From an uncultured Desulfobulbaceae bacterium (GTDB taxonomy: Bacteria > Desulfobacterota > Desulfobulbia > Desulfobulbales > Desulfobulbaceae), in contig CAMYLK010000004.1 of the NCBI GenBank assembly GCA_947259225.1, positions 124,001 through 188,000 of the forward strand: a stretch of 64,000 bases of DNA, given 5' to 3'. The translations under genes were made by a program, and so were the position numbers. The stretch's first letter is position 1. Each line of letters opens with the position of its first letter. This document shows positions 27,462-37,303 of this stretch, piece by piece. The notes beneath the pieces were generated by a model. That model saw nothing but the letters and a program-made list of their open reading frames with translations, was not told where the DNA came from and searched no databases.

Positions 27462-30400
27462 TTAATGGCCCCAGCTACCCCATGAACCACCGGAGGAACC
27501 GCAGTCTTGGACACTGCTGGAGTCGCTGCCGCCTTCAGAGGAGACTACCTCAATGGTGGAATCAGTACAGCTGGAACTGTCTATTTTGATCTCCCAGCGG
27601 TCATCGCCAGAATCCCACCTCATTTCGTAGCTGTTGCCATCATAGATAACTGACAGGGTGGCATTATCGCCCAGTGAGTTTTCAGCACGGACCTCCAGTT
27701 CATTATTACCGTCGTCATATTGAGCACGGGTAATATTGACAGAATCCTGCGGGGTTGGCGGCGGTGCCTCGCAGCCGTTGACACTGGCGGAGGCGCTGCC
27801 GCCAGCAGAGGATATGACCTCAATGGTGGAGTCATTACAGCTGGAAGTGTTGATTGTTTTCTCCCAGCGGTTCTGCCAGGAACTCCAGGACATCGGATAG
27901 TTCTGCCCATTATAAACAAGGGTCAGTTCCGTATTATTATCATTGCCCATGGAGTTTTCAGCATAGACCGTCAGGCGATCATGATAGCGGTCATACTCGG
28001 CCAGGGTGATAGTAACGGTATCATTTCCGGTTGGCGGATCACCGCCGCCGGTATCACCAAATGTAGGTACGGTCCACTGCTTCTGGGTGTTGGCAAAGTC
28101 AAAGAAGGTCACCCAATCAAAACTGATGGCTGGGCTTCCCCAGTTCCGGCCCTGGTCACGGGCAGGCTGTCCGTCCTCATCATAGCCGGGTCGATCTTCC
28201 CAGGGAATGCCCTGGAAGGAGAAATCCTCGCAATCACCGGCACAGTTAGGTCTGAATTCGCTCCTGAACAGGTTGAAGGTTCCCCTGCCCGGTGCTTCGG
28301 CTTTTTCCTCATACCAGCCAGGCCATGTCGTCGGCTTGGCATGATACGGCCTTACTGTATCCAGATGACAGGCAAAACAGGCACTGAAATCCTGGATCGG
28401 ACCGCCTTTATCATGCTTGTTTGTGCCATGGCACTGGCGGCAGGCCAGCTGGCCGGTCGGCACAAACGCGGTCGGTTCAATCACAGGCCGCGGGTCACCA
28501 TGGCAGTAGGTACAGTCACCGGTCTGGGCCTGAGTGGTATCATGATGCTCTACTGGATGGCAGAACGTACAGTCCGGTACCTGTCCGGCAGGCACATGGC
28601 AAATATCGCATTCACCACCCGCTCGCGGGTCATTCATATGAGTGTCATGCCCTGGCGCTCCGAACCTGATATCTGTAGTCCCATCTTCTCCATTATGACA
28701 GACAGAGCACTCGTTGTACGGAGGCGGAATCGGACCACCCGGTACACCGGACACATGACATCTATCACAGTCAAATGACTGCGGCGGATCGGTGTGGAAG
28801 TCATGGTCAGGCATGTTCGGTCCGGCTATATCATGACATGTTAAACACTGCGGTGTTGCTGAATGGCAGTACGAACAGTCAATACCGTTTGGATCAATTG
28901 GCACGCCATTCATATCCAGACCATCAATATGGCCGTCATGTACCGGTGTGCCGTATGCAATATCAGTAACCAGCAAGCCGGTAGTAGGTTCAACTGTACC
29001 GTTATGGCAGCTTGAACACTCGCTGTACGGCTCCGGCAACGGATCACTGCCCGGTATACCGTTCACGTGACACTCCATGCAGTCAAACGTTTGCGGTGCA
29101 ACGGTATGGAAATCATGATCCGGCATGTTCGGTCCTGCTATATCATGACAGGAAGTACATATCGGGTCAACGCCTGGTTGGTCCGCGGGGATATGGCAGT
29201 CGGAACACGACACAGGATTGCCATTGACGATGCCGGCCATATGAGAATCATGGACAGGCGATCCAAAAGCGATGTCCGTAACCGGAAGACCGGTCACAGG
29301 ATCAGTAAAAATACCGTTATGGCAGTTTGAACATACATTATATGGTGCCGGAATCGGATCACCGCCTGGTACACCATCTGTATGACAATCAGTGCAGTCC
29401 CTTCCAATCCCTACAGGAGTTGGATTGGTGTGGAAGTCATGGGCTTCATCTCCAGGGCCGATGATATTCAGCCGCGGGTCATCAGTATTATTATCGTGAC
29501 AAAAGGCACAGTTCGGTTTCTGCGGGGCAGGTACGTGACAAAGCGTGCAGTCGAAACCGGCAAGTTCTGCTTCATCGTTATGCGTGTCATGGACAACATG
29601 GTCATCATTGACCAGGCCGGTGGCCGGATCAAGTAAACTCGTTGATCTGTGGCAAAAGACACACTCGACCCACGGTATAACGCTGACAGCAGGATGCCCC
29701 TCGCCCTGAATAGGCCTTCCGTCCATGCCATCGTGGCAAGCGATACAGAAGGTTGGATCATTATTGGGGTTGTTTACACTGCGGCCGGCTTCTATGACGG
29801 CCAATATAACCGGGTCAGTAGACTCATGGCACACACCGCAGTTAAAGGAACCGTCCGGATTGGTGAACGCGTCCCGATTCCGATGTTCTTCAACAACGTT
29901 ATCAACATGGCACAGGGTACAATCCTGGGCCAGGCCTGTTGGCAGGAATGTTGTATCATGTACACTCACGTGATCTCCGCCGCCGATATGGCACTCGGTA
30001 CAGACGACAATCTCGGCTGGAACAGGAGGCGTTGCAGTCGGGTCGCCGGTACCCTTTAATATAGTGGCAGGAATTTCCGGCCTGTAATTCGGGCTTGTCG
30101 GATCATCCAGGGATGGATCGTGACAGGTCTGGCAGGTCCAGCCTCTTTCGACAACATGCTCGGTAACAACATTATCAGAATAGTGGCAGCCAGCGGTTAA
30201 GCAATCCGGAGAGTCAGCCCGGGTCATGTCGTGCTGTGCTTCATGATCGCCGGCAGTCGTATGGCAGGCAGAACAGTTTACGCCGTTGGGATCAAAATCA
30301 GGGTTGGTGGCTGCATCGCCGCTGCCCCTGTTAATTGCGTCAACAACTTCCGGCCTGTAAAGAGGGCTTGCCGGGTCACCGAGGGCGTCTTCGTGACAGG

Positions 30401-30944
30401 AAAAGCAGAACGTGCCGCGTGTGATCACATGCTCGGTATACACGTTATCAACATGACAGCCGACCGCGGAGCAGGTAAGAGGATCGTCAACAAAAGTGTT
30501 TTCGTGGCCATTCGGGTCAAACTCATGGTTGCCGGCAACATTGGGAAGGAAGTTGTGACAATCACTGCAGTAAACCGGTTGAAAACCCCCGGGGGCAGTA
30601 CCTTTGGCGATTGCAGCTATAACTTCCGGTATAGTGTTGGTAGGAGTAAGAACTCCGTTCGTCTGGTGACACTTTGTACAGTCGAGGGCCCCGGTAGGCG
30701 TCTGCATGGAGGGATAATCCCTGTGCACTATTGAAGGGTTGGCTACGATAAAATCGGCCTGACTTGCAGGAAGATGGCAGGCTGAACAGTCGGTCGACGG
30801 AACCACTGCAACATTATGCGTCGCATATGAAGCATTGGTGGCGCCATCAAGAAAGATGAACCCAGCCATTAAAACTGTCAGTGCACACAGGGTAAGACAC
30901 GCGCGCCGGTGAACGGATTTAATGTGATTTATTACTACAGACAT
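27462..30944 (-). CDS. Secreted multihaem c-type cytochrome, 30 haem motifs, with duplicated C-terminal beta domain
   Basis: The 1160-aa exported protein has a signal peptide over about residues 1-41 (HRRACLTLCALTVLMAGF). I count 30 haem attachment sites between about 50 and 930: 28 CXXCH and two CX4CH (CSAVGCH, CLTAGCH). The spacing is internally repetitive (DIAGPNMPDHDFHT and PYSECSSCHNG-like units recur). The haem part is followed by two tandem beta-rich repeats of about 80 residues, each opening TVTITLAEYD or SVNITRAQYD and ending in a Cys. The protein ends in a Gly/Ser/Trp tail (GGSWGSWGH). It likely moves electrons across or outside the outer membrane. A c-di-GMP riboswitch lies upstream. 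Confidence 0.93.
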   Translation of the reverse strand: MSVVINHIKSVHRRACLTLCALTVLMAGFIFLDGATNASYATHNVAVVPSTDCSACHLPASQADFIVANPSIVHRDYPSMQTPTGALDCTKCHQTNGVLTPTNTIPEVIAAIAKGTAPGGFQPVYCSDCHNFLPNVAGNHEFDPNGHENTFVDDPLTCSAVGCHVDNVYTEHVITRGTFCFSCHEDALGDPASPLYRPEVVDAINRGSGDAATNPDFDPNGVNCSACHTTAGDHEAQHDMTRADSPDCLTAGCHYSDNVVTEHVVERGWTCQTCHDPSLDDPTSPNYRPEIPATILKGTGDPTATPPVPAEIVVCTECHIGGGDHVSVHDTTFLPTGLAQDCTLCHVDNVVEEHRNRDAFTNPDGSFNCGVCHESTDPVILAVIEAGRSVNNPNNDPTFCIACHDGMDGRPIQGEGHPAVSVIPWVECVFCHRSTSLLDPATGLVNDDHVVHDTHNDEAELAGFDCTLCHVPAPQKPNCAFCHDNNTDDPRLNIIGPGDEAHDFHTNPTPVGIGRDCTDCHTDGVPGGDPIPAPYNVCSNCHNGIFTDPVTGLPVTDIAFGSPVHDSHMAGIVNGNPVSCSDCHIPADQPGVDPICTSCHDIAGPNMPDHDFHTVAPQTFDCMECHVNGIPGSDPLPEPYSECSSCHNGTVEPTTGLLVTDIAYGTPVHDGHIDGLDMNGVPIDPNGIDCSYCHSATPQCLTCHDIAGPNMPDHDFHTDPPQSFDCDRCHVSGVPGGPIPPPYNECSVCHNGEDGTTDIRFGAPGHDTHMNDPRAGGECDICHVPAGQVPDCTFCHPVEHHDTTQAQTGDCTYCHGDPRPVIEPTAFVPTGQLACRQCHGTNKHDKGGPIQDFSACFACHLDTVRPYHAKPTTWPGWYEEKAEAPGRGTFNLFRSEFRPNCAGDCEDFSFQGIPWEDRPGYDEDGQPARDQGRNWGSPAISFDWVTFFDFANTQKQWTVPTFGDTGGGDPPTGNDTVTITLAEYDRYHDRLTVYAENSMGNDNNTELTLVYNGQNYPMSWSSWQNRWEKTINTSSCNDSTIEVISSAGGSASASVNGCEAPPPTPQDSVNITRAQYDDGNNELEVRAENSLGDNATLSVIYDGNSYEMRWDSGDDRWEIKIDSSSCTDSTIEVVSSEGGSDSSSVQDCGSSGGSWGSWGH

Positions 30945-31287
30945 TGTTTTCTCCTCCTTCCCGTAAAGGCTCCCTCAAGCCAGTCTAAATATACCAGGTA
31001 GATCAGCAAAGTGCTGTCTATTGGCATGTACTCATTATCTATGTTTAAAATTAATTGTGCACGTACTCGTTGTAACGGCTAAATCAGGTTGTGCGATCAG
31101 GCCTTACAGTACAAGAAAATTCTGCTTGAATGTGGCTTTTTTACATACAGCAGAACTTAATAAATTAAATGTGCCATAAGTATTTCCATGCCAGATGTCA
31201 TCTATATAAAAAAATGATGTCCGGTTTCAGGAAAATTGTCCTCTTGCTAATAAATTTTCTAAGGTTTTGCACGGACAGCCTTGCATT

Positions 31288-31325
31288 AAAAAAACCGGGC
31301 TGCCTCAGTATAATTAGCAACCCGG
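31288..31325 (-). terminator. Riboswitch-linked terminator upstream of the cytochrome gene
   Basis: On the minus strand CCGGGTTGC and GCAGCCCGG (31317-31325 and 31295-31303) form a 9-bp stem with one G-U pair, followed by seven T. The 5' arm is the 3' end of the c-di-GMP aptamer, so aptamer closure and terminator formation compete. This is the expected expression platform of a transcriptional ON-switch. Confidence 0.75.
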
Positions 31326-31384
31326 CTGTCTCGTGAGACCCGTGGCTTTCCGTCCCCACTTCACAGTGGGTTTGGCCTTAGTAA
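31316..31384 (-). promoter_or_regulatory. Cyclic di-GMP-I (GEMM) riboswitch
   Basis: Read on the minus strand, AAGGCCAAACC is followed by a 6-bp hairpin CCCACT-GTGA-AGTGGG with a GNRA tetraloop, then GACGGAAAGCC, a second stem closed by GTCT/AGAC, and AGCCGGGTTGC. This is the order and conservation of the GEMM-I aptamer. Against the Vc2 structure as I recall it, the position equivalent to G20 is G (favouring c-di-GMP over cGAMP), and the G21-C46 pair reads C-G, a compensatory change. It lies about 370 nt upstream of the 30-haem cytochrome gene, with an overlapping terminator. Confidence 0.85.
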
Positions 31385-31685
31385 ATCCATGTACGGTATT
31401 ATTCACCTTGTAGATATATATCAAAATTTCCCATCGATTGTCAAAGAAAATCGTGTTCACGTTATGTGTATGATTTTATTTGAATATCTTGTTTTGGTTA
31501 ATAATTGTCACCATAATACCGCCCCATTTCCGCCCCATTTTTGACCTGTTGCTTCGAGTTTGTGACATATAGTTCCTTGCCAGGTAAATAAAAAAATTGT
31601 CCACGGTGGAATGAATAATAACTAAGCCCTGAAAGGGATGTGCCCTATCAAATGGAAAAATCTGGAGGTGCGGTATTCCGAAAAC
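31385..31685. other. Intergenic region with 11-bp tandem repeat
   Basis: No gene is supported. CCGCCCCATTT occurs twice in direct succession (31519-31540). The riboswitch promoter should lie just above 31385 on the minus strand, but I cannot single it out. The tandem repeat sits about 190 bp from the 3' end of tRNA-Met; no integrase is present. Confidence 0.3.
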
Positions 31686-31722
31686 AAAAAAGGCCGCAAC
31701 CCTTAAAGGTTACAGCCTTTTT
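31686..31722 (-). terminator. Terminator of tRNA-Met
   Basis: A roughly 15-bp stem joins AAAAAGGC...AACC (31686 on) and GGTT...GCCTTTTT (31708-31722). The two non-Watson-Crick positions are G-U on the minus strand but C-A on the plus strand, so the hairpin serves minus-strand transcription, i.e. the tRNA gene. A T-run follows. Confidence 0.75.
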
Positions 31723-31729
31723 CTATAAA

Positions 31730-31806
31730 TGGTGGCGATGCAGGGACTTGAACCCCGGACACCACGGATATGAGCCGTGCGCTCTAACCAGCTGAGCTAC
31801 ATCGCC
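31730..31806 (-). tRNA. tRNA-Met (CAT), elongator
   Basis: This 77-nt cloverleaf on the minus strand has acceptor GGCGATG/CATCGCC, D-arm AGCTCAGCTGGTTAGAGC, anticodon loop CTCATAT on a CACGG/CCGTG stem, T-loop TTCAAGT, discriminator A and encoded CCA. The paired 1-72 position excludes the initiator type; tRNA-Ile2 (lysidine-modified CAT) is the less likely alternative. Confidence 0.9.
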
Positions 31807-31838
31807 AAATATTGAAACGGTTTTTGCAAAGCGTGCTA

Positions 31839-31866
31839 ATTATCAAAAACTTCTCAAGTTTGTCAA
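31839..31866 (-). promoter_or_regulatory. Sigma-70 promoter of tRNA-Met
   Basis: On the minus strand TTGACA (31866-31861) and GATAAT (31844-31839) lie 16 nt apart, about 33 bp before the mature tRNA 5' end. Both hexamers are near consensus. Confidence 0.7.
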
Positions 31867-31872
31867 CAGGAA

Positions 31873-31921
31873 AGTAAAGAGTCCTTCTTCCGGTTTGCAC
31901 CAGCAGAAGGACTCATTTACT
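31873..31921 (-). terminator. Stem-loop terminator after groEL
   Basis: AGTAAAGAGTCCTTCT (31873-31888) pairs with 31905-31921 over 16 bp with one bulged base. It lies 34 bp beyond the groEL stop and before the tRNA-Met promoter. The T-run on the minus strand is short, so termination may be partial. Confidence 0.6.
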
Positions 31922-31954
31922 CTATATGTAAACTGCCTGATGGCAGGGTGAGGG

Positions 31955-33640
<1,686 letters not shown>

Positions 33641-33647
33641 TTATTAT

Positions 33648-33938
33648 TTAGCTTTCAACCACGCCGAGAATATCGTCTTCACGCATGATGAGGTAGTCTT
33701 CACCTTCTATTTTGACGTCGGTGCCGCCATATTTGGAGAATAAAACACGGTCGCCGGTCTTGACATCCATGGCAACCCGCTCGCCATGATCGTTCAATTT
33801 ACCGGGACCTACAGCCACAATTTCACCCTCGGCCGGTTTTTCTTTAGCTGAGTCGGGAATGATGATTCCGCCAGCAGTTGTCTCCTCTTCCTCCAATCTC
33901 TTGACCAGTATACGGTCATTCAATGGACGAATCTTCAT
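33648..33938 (-). CDS. groS: Co-chaperonin GroES (Hsp10)
   Basis: The 96-aa lid of the GroEL chamber has all family landmarks: [17 protein letters not shown] at the N-terminus, [24 protein letters not shown] with the mobile loop (about 20-40), and [27 protein letters not shown] precedes the ATG. First gene of the groESL operon. Confidence 0.97.
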   Translation of the reverse strand: MKIRPLNDRILVKRLEEEETTAGGIIIPDSAKEKPAEGEIVAVGPGKLNDHGERVAMDVKTGDRVLFSKYGGTDVKIEGEDYLIMREDDILGVVES

Positions 33939-34069
33939 GGATAATCCTCCTATCAGTATAAATTAGTTGTGTGATTCGGCTTGAGCCGTATGGAAAAAAT
34001 TTGTCCGGAACTGGCTCAAGTCCCTGTTGGCCGGACAAAAAAACATAGTCAGCCGTTAAGCTGGGCAAA

Positions 34070-34097
34070 ACAATAGTGATGGTTTTTTAAAAATCAA
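34070..34097 (-). promoter_or_regulatory. Candidate groESL promoter and structured leader
   Basis: On the minus strand TTGATT (34097-34092) and TATTGT (34075-34070) are spaced by 16 nt, a reasonable sigma-70 promoter with a leader of about 125 nt. The leader contains a hairpin with arms TTTGTCCGG and CCGGACAAA. I find no CIRCE repeat (TTAGCACTC-N9-GAGTGCTAA) and no convincing sigma-32 site, so the heat-shock control mode is unclear. Confidence 0.4.
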
Positions 34098-34178
34098 GGG
34101 GCTTTTCAGAAAAAAAAATATTTCTGAAAAATCTTTTGAAATTAAAAGGTTAATAAGGTGTGGTTCTGAAGAAAAGTA

Positions 34179-35264
34179 TTATCCGACCCGGACCAGCCAG
34201 TTATGGTTGTCTTCTCTTTCCCCTCTCTGCAGAGCCTGCAGTTCATTAAAAAAGAAAGTGGATAATTCCCCTGACTTGCCATTGTTTATTCTAATGACCT
34301 TGTCCTGGTAAGATAATTCTCCCACAGGGGATATAACCGCTGCGGTTCCGGTGCTGAAGATTTCCTTCAGGTCGCCGGTTTCGCTGGCCTGTACAACCTC
34401 GTCAATAGTGACGGCCCGTTCGATGGTTTTGTATCCATGGTCCTGAGCGAGTTTAAGAACAGAGTCCCTTGTGATTCCAGGAAGAATAGTTCCTTTAAGC
34501 GGCGGTGTTATGATTTCGTCACCGATGACCAGGAAGATGTTTGAAGTCCCTACCTCTTCAATATATTTTCTTTCAACAGCGTCAAGCCAAAGTACCTGGG
34601 TGTATCCTTTTTCCTGGGCCTCGGTAAGTGCTTTGACACTGGCAGCATAGTTGCCGCCGGTTTTTGCTTCGCCTACGCCACCTGGAACAGCGCGTACATA
34701 GGAATCCTCGACATAGATTTTTACAGGATTGAACCCTTCAGCATAATAGGCACCCACAGGACTCATGATGATAAAAAAGATATATTCCTCAGACGGCCTC
34801 AAACCCAGGGCGGGCTCGGTAGCAATCATGGTAGGGCGGATATACAGTGTGGCGCCTGCATTATCAGGGACCCAGGCCCGGTCCAGGTATACCAGTGCCT
34901 TCATGGCCTTTAGCACACCTTCGACAGGCAGTCGGGGCATACACATGCGCAGGGCTGACTGGTTCATGCGTTCAAGGTTGTCCTGTGGCCGAAACAGGAG
35001 TATCTGGTCGTTTTCTGCCCTGTAGGCTTTGAGGCCCTCAAAAATCTCCTGCCCGTAATGGAAAACCATTGCGGCAGGATCAAGTGAAAAATTTTGGTAG
35101 GGGCAGATCTCTGCTTTATGCCAGCCAAGTTCCCGGTTCCAGTGCATGACAAACATGTGGTCTGTGAAATGGACCCCAAACCCCAGTTTGTCCTGGTCCG
35201 GTTTTTCTTTAAGCTGATTCTCCTCAACCTTGTTAAACATTACTTCAATTTCTTTGTTCAGCAT
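34179..35264 (-). CDS. ilvE: Branched-chain amino acid aminotransferase (BCAT-II type)
   Basis: The 361-aa PLP enzyme transfers the amino group between glutamate and the keto acids of Leu, Ile and Val. The PLP lysine lies in GEAKTGGNYAASV (about residue 205). Other family segments are FHYGQEIFEGLKAY, RPTMIATEPALGL, VGTSNIFLV and GTAAVISPVG. Length and the N-terminal extension fit the eukaryote-like BCAT subgroup. Single gene, divergent from the 35380 permease gene. Confidence 0.93.
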   Translation of the reverse strand: MLNKEIEVMFNKVEENQLKEKPDQDKLGFGVHFTDHMFVMHWNRELGWHKAEICPYQNFSLDPAAMVFHYGQEIFEGLKAYRAENDQILLFRPQDNLERMNQSALRMCMPRLPVEGVLKAMKALVYLDRAWVPDNAGATLYIRPTMIATEPALGLRPSEEYIFFIIMSPVGAYYAEGFNPVKIYVEDSYVRAVPGGVGEAKTGGNYAASVKALTEAQEKGYTQVLWLDAVERKYIEEVGTSNIFLVIGDEIITPPLKGTILPGITRDSVLKLAQDHGYKTIERAVTIDEVVQASETGDLKEIFSTGTAAVISPVGELSYQDKVIRINNGKSGELSTFFFNELQALQRGEREDNHNWLVRVG

Positions 35265-35379
35265 GTTGTCCTACCTGTACCGTAAACGTGTTTCCTTTTG
35301 AAAAAAAGAAACTGTAAAAATATAAAATAAAAGCATTATTCGCTTTTATTTGTTTCTGCAGACGGGTATATTTATATTG

Positions 35380-36510
35380 ATGCAGCAAAACAGCGACGCA
35401 AAGGATAGCATGGAAGACGGTCTGCCGCAAAACCCTGTTCAGGAAACGGATTTTTCCAGAACAGTACAGGCCAGATTCTTCTTTGTCATCTTTGTTATTT
35501 CTATTTTTTTGCTAGGCTTGGTCCTGTGGCCTTTCTGGCAACTGCTGGTCCTGGCCTTTCTTCTTGCCGGTATTTTCCGTCCTATTTACATGTGGCTTTG
35601 CAGGTTTATGTCTCCGTGGTTGTCCTCGGGTCTGACCTGCGGCCTGATCGTTCTCATTGTTTTTGTTCCACTGACATTCTGTATCGGGGCACTGTCTAAC
35701 GAAACACTCAATCTCTACCAGTTCGGCAAGGATGCCAAGCTGCTCCTCAAACTGCAGCAATTTATACTAAATAATACATTGGTGCTTGAGGCACAAGAAG
35801 TTCTCGCCGGTGTGGGCATAAATTTTGATCCGACCGATCTGACAGGAACCCTCTCGAAAATAGCGGGCAATGTTGGGCTTTTCATCTACAACCAGGCCTC
35901 GATCTGGGCGGGCAATATCATGGGTTTTGTCCTTGATTTCTTTATTCTCATACTTGTGATCTATTTTCTTCTCATTGAGATTGACCGGCTTCTGGTATTT
36001 TTGATGAAGCTCTCCCCCCTGCCGGATGATGAAAATGAGCTTCTTCTCAAAAAATTCATGGAAATCGCAGGCGCAATTCTCGTTGTTAACGGCATCAGCG
36101 GATTATTCCAGGGGCTGATTGGGGGGCTGTATTTCGCGATCATTGGACTTAAATCTCCTGTCCTGTGGGGAAGTGTGATGGCTGTCCTGGCTTTTCTGCC
36201 GATTTTCGGCATTGGTCTTATTTTGGTCCCAGCCTCAGTAATTCTGCTGATAGGGGGGCACGTCGGCCTCGCTATTTTTACTTTTGTTTTTTATGTCGTT
36301 CTTTCATTTACGGTTGAGTATCTCCTCAAACCCAAATTTGTTGGCAGCCATGTAAAGATGCATACCCTGCTGGTATTTCTCGCAATTATAGGCGGTATGA
36401 GCGTGTTCGGGGTCCTGGGAATTATCTACGGGCCTCTGATTGTTACCGGATTCCTTACGCTGTCGGACCTCTATATGAATGAATACCGAGCTATTGAAGA
36501 AGAAGGGTGA
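35380..36510 (+). CDS. AI-2E family transporter (UPF0118/PerM)
   Basis: The protein of about 376 aa has seven to eight hydrophobic segments in the PerM/AI-2E pattern: paired helices near the N-terminus (FFVIFVISIFLLGLVLWPFW), a soluble loop (about 100-155), and a helical block with the family's GPLIV signature (IYGPLIVTGFL). Members transport autoinducer-2 or act as Na+/H+ antiporters; the substrate here is unknown. The start is uncertain: ATG 35380 lacks a clear ribosome site, and ATG 35410 (AAGGA upstream) is possible. A second family member is at 45700. Confidence 0.82.
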   Translation: MQQNSDAKDSMEDGLPQNPVQETDFSRTVQARFFFVIFVISIFLLGLVLWPFWQLLVLAFLLAGIFRPIYMWLCRFMSPWLSSGLTCGLIVLIVFVPLTFCIGALSNETLNLYQFGKDAKLLLKLQQFILNNTLVLEAQEVLAGVGINFDPTDLTGTLSKIAGNVGLFIYNQASIWAGNIMGFVLDFFILILVIYFLLIEIDRLLVFLMKLSPLPDDENELLLKKFMEIAGAILVVNGISGLFQGLIGGLYFAIIGLKSPVLWGSVMAVLAFLPIFGIGLILVPASVILLIGGHVGLAIFTFVFYVVLSFTVEYLLKPKFVGSHVKMHTLLVFLAIIGGMSVFGVLGIIYGPLIVTGFLTLSDLYMNEYRAIEEEG

Positions 36511-36547
36511 AAACCTGAAGAGATACGGAAACAACCTGGAGACGAAC

Positions 36548-37276
36548 ATGTATTTCAAATACGAGTCATTTTCAGAACAGAGAATTATAAAGTTCATCTG
36601 GCTGTGTTGTATGTGCATGATTTTGTCGATTGTCAGCTGCACGAAGGCGCCGCCGCCTGTTTCACAAGAACCCCCATCTAAGCCTGAAATACTTAAGCCG
36701 GGGCCCGAACCGGAGTTGACCAAAATGGAGCTCTGGAAACAGATGGTTCATAAAAACAGGTATGCGCCCAACAATGAGAAACTGGCAATGGTCAACCTGT
36801 TTTTCAACGATTTTGAGTTTGTGGACGATAAGTACCTCTGGGGAAAGGAAGATTACTGGGCCACCCTGTTTGAGACACTGACAATGAATGGAGGTGACTG
36901 CGAAGATTTAACCATTGCAAAATATTTCACTTTGAAAGACATGCGTATTCCGGAAGACAATTTGCGGCTCACCTATGTAATCTCTGTGAAAACAAAAAAA
37001 CCACATATGGTTCTAACCTGCCAGCTCAATCCTGAGCAGGAACCACTGGTGCTTGACACCGCGAACAATTACATTTTTCCAATTTCACGACGCCCGGACC
37101 TTGTCCCTGTGTACAGCTTTAATATGAAAGGATACTGGCTTGCCAGAAAAAACGAGAATTGGAAGGGGGAATGGATAGGCAGCCCTGCAAAGCTGTCACC
37201 CTGGTGGAGCCTCCTGACGCGGATAAAAATGAGTCAAAGCAAAAAACTGTATCCTGTCCGGAATTCCTACCGGTAA
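36548..37276 (+). CDS. LapG-like transglutaminase-type cysteine protease, lipoprotein
   Basis: The 242-aa product starts at ATG 36548 after GGAG. The N-terminus ends in a lipobox (SIVSC) followed by a Pro-rich linker. The catalytic triad of the bacterial transglutaminase-like cysteine proteinase family is visible: Cys in NGGDCEDLTIAKY, His in KKPHMVLTC, Asp in LVLDTANN. LapG of this family cleaves large surface adhesins when c-di-GMP is low. No adhesin or LapD is nearby, so the target is unknown. A longer upstream reading overlaps the permease gene. Confidence 0.8.
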   Translation: MYFKYESFSEQRIIKFIWLCCMCMILSIVSCTKAPPPVSQEPPSKPEILKPGPEPELTKMELWKQMVHKNRYAPNNEKLAMVNLFFNDFEFVDDKYLWGKEDYWATLFETLTMNGGDCEDLTIAKYFTLKDMRIPEDNLRLTYVISVKTKKPHMVLTCQLNPEQEPLVLDTANNYIFPISRRPDLVPVYSFNMKGYWLARKNENWKGEWIGSPAKLSPWWSLLTRIKMSQSKKLYPVRNSYR

Positions 37277-37303
37277 CAACAAAGTCTGACTTCCCGGAAT
37301 TTT

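Noticed and set aside
27720..28778. 352-codon plus-strand ORF
   Set aside because: Lies antisense to the cytochrome; open only because of the repetitive CXXCH coding pattern on the other strand.
27600..30900. CRISPR-like or transposon repeats in the cytochrome region
   Set aside because: The periodicity is the coding repeat of haem motifs, with in-frame spacing.
31000..31290. Second tandem GEMM riboswitch
   Set aside because: I searched for another GCAAAGCC-like core on the minus strand and found none; one aptamer only.
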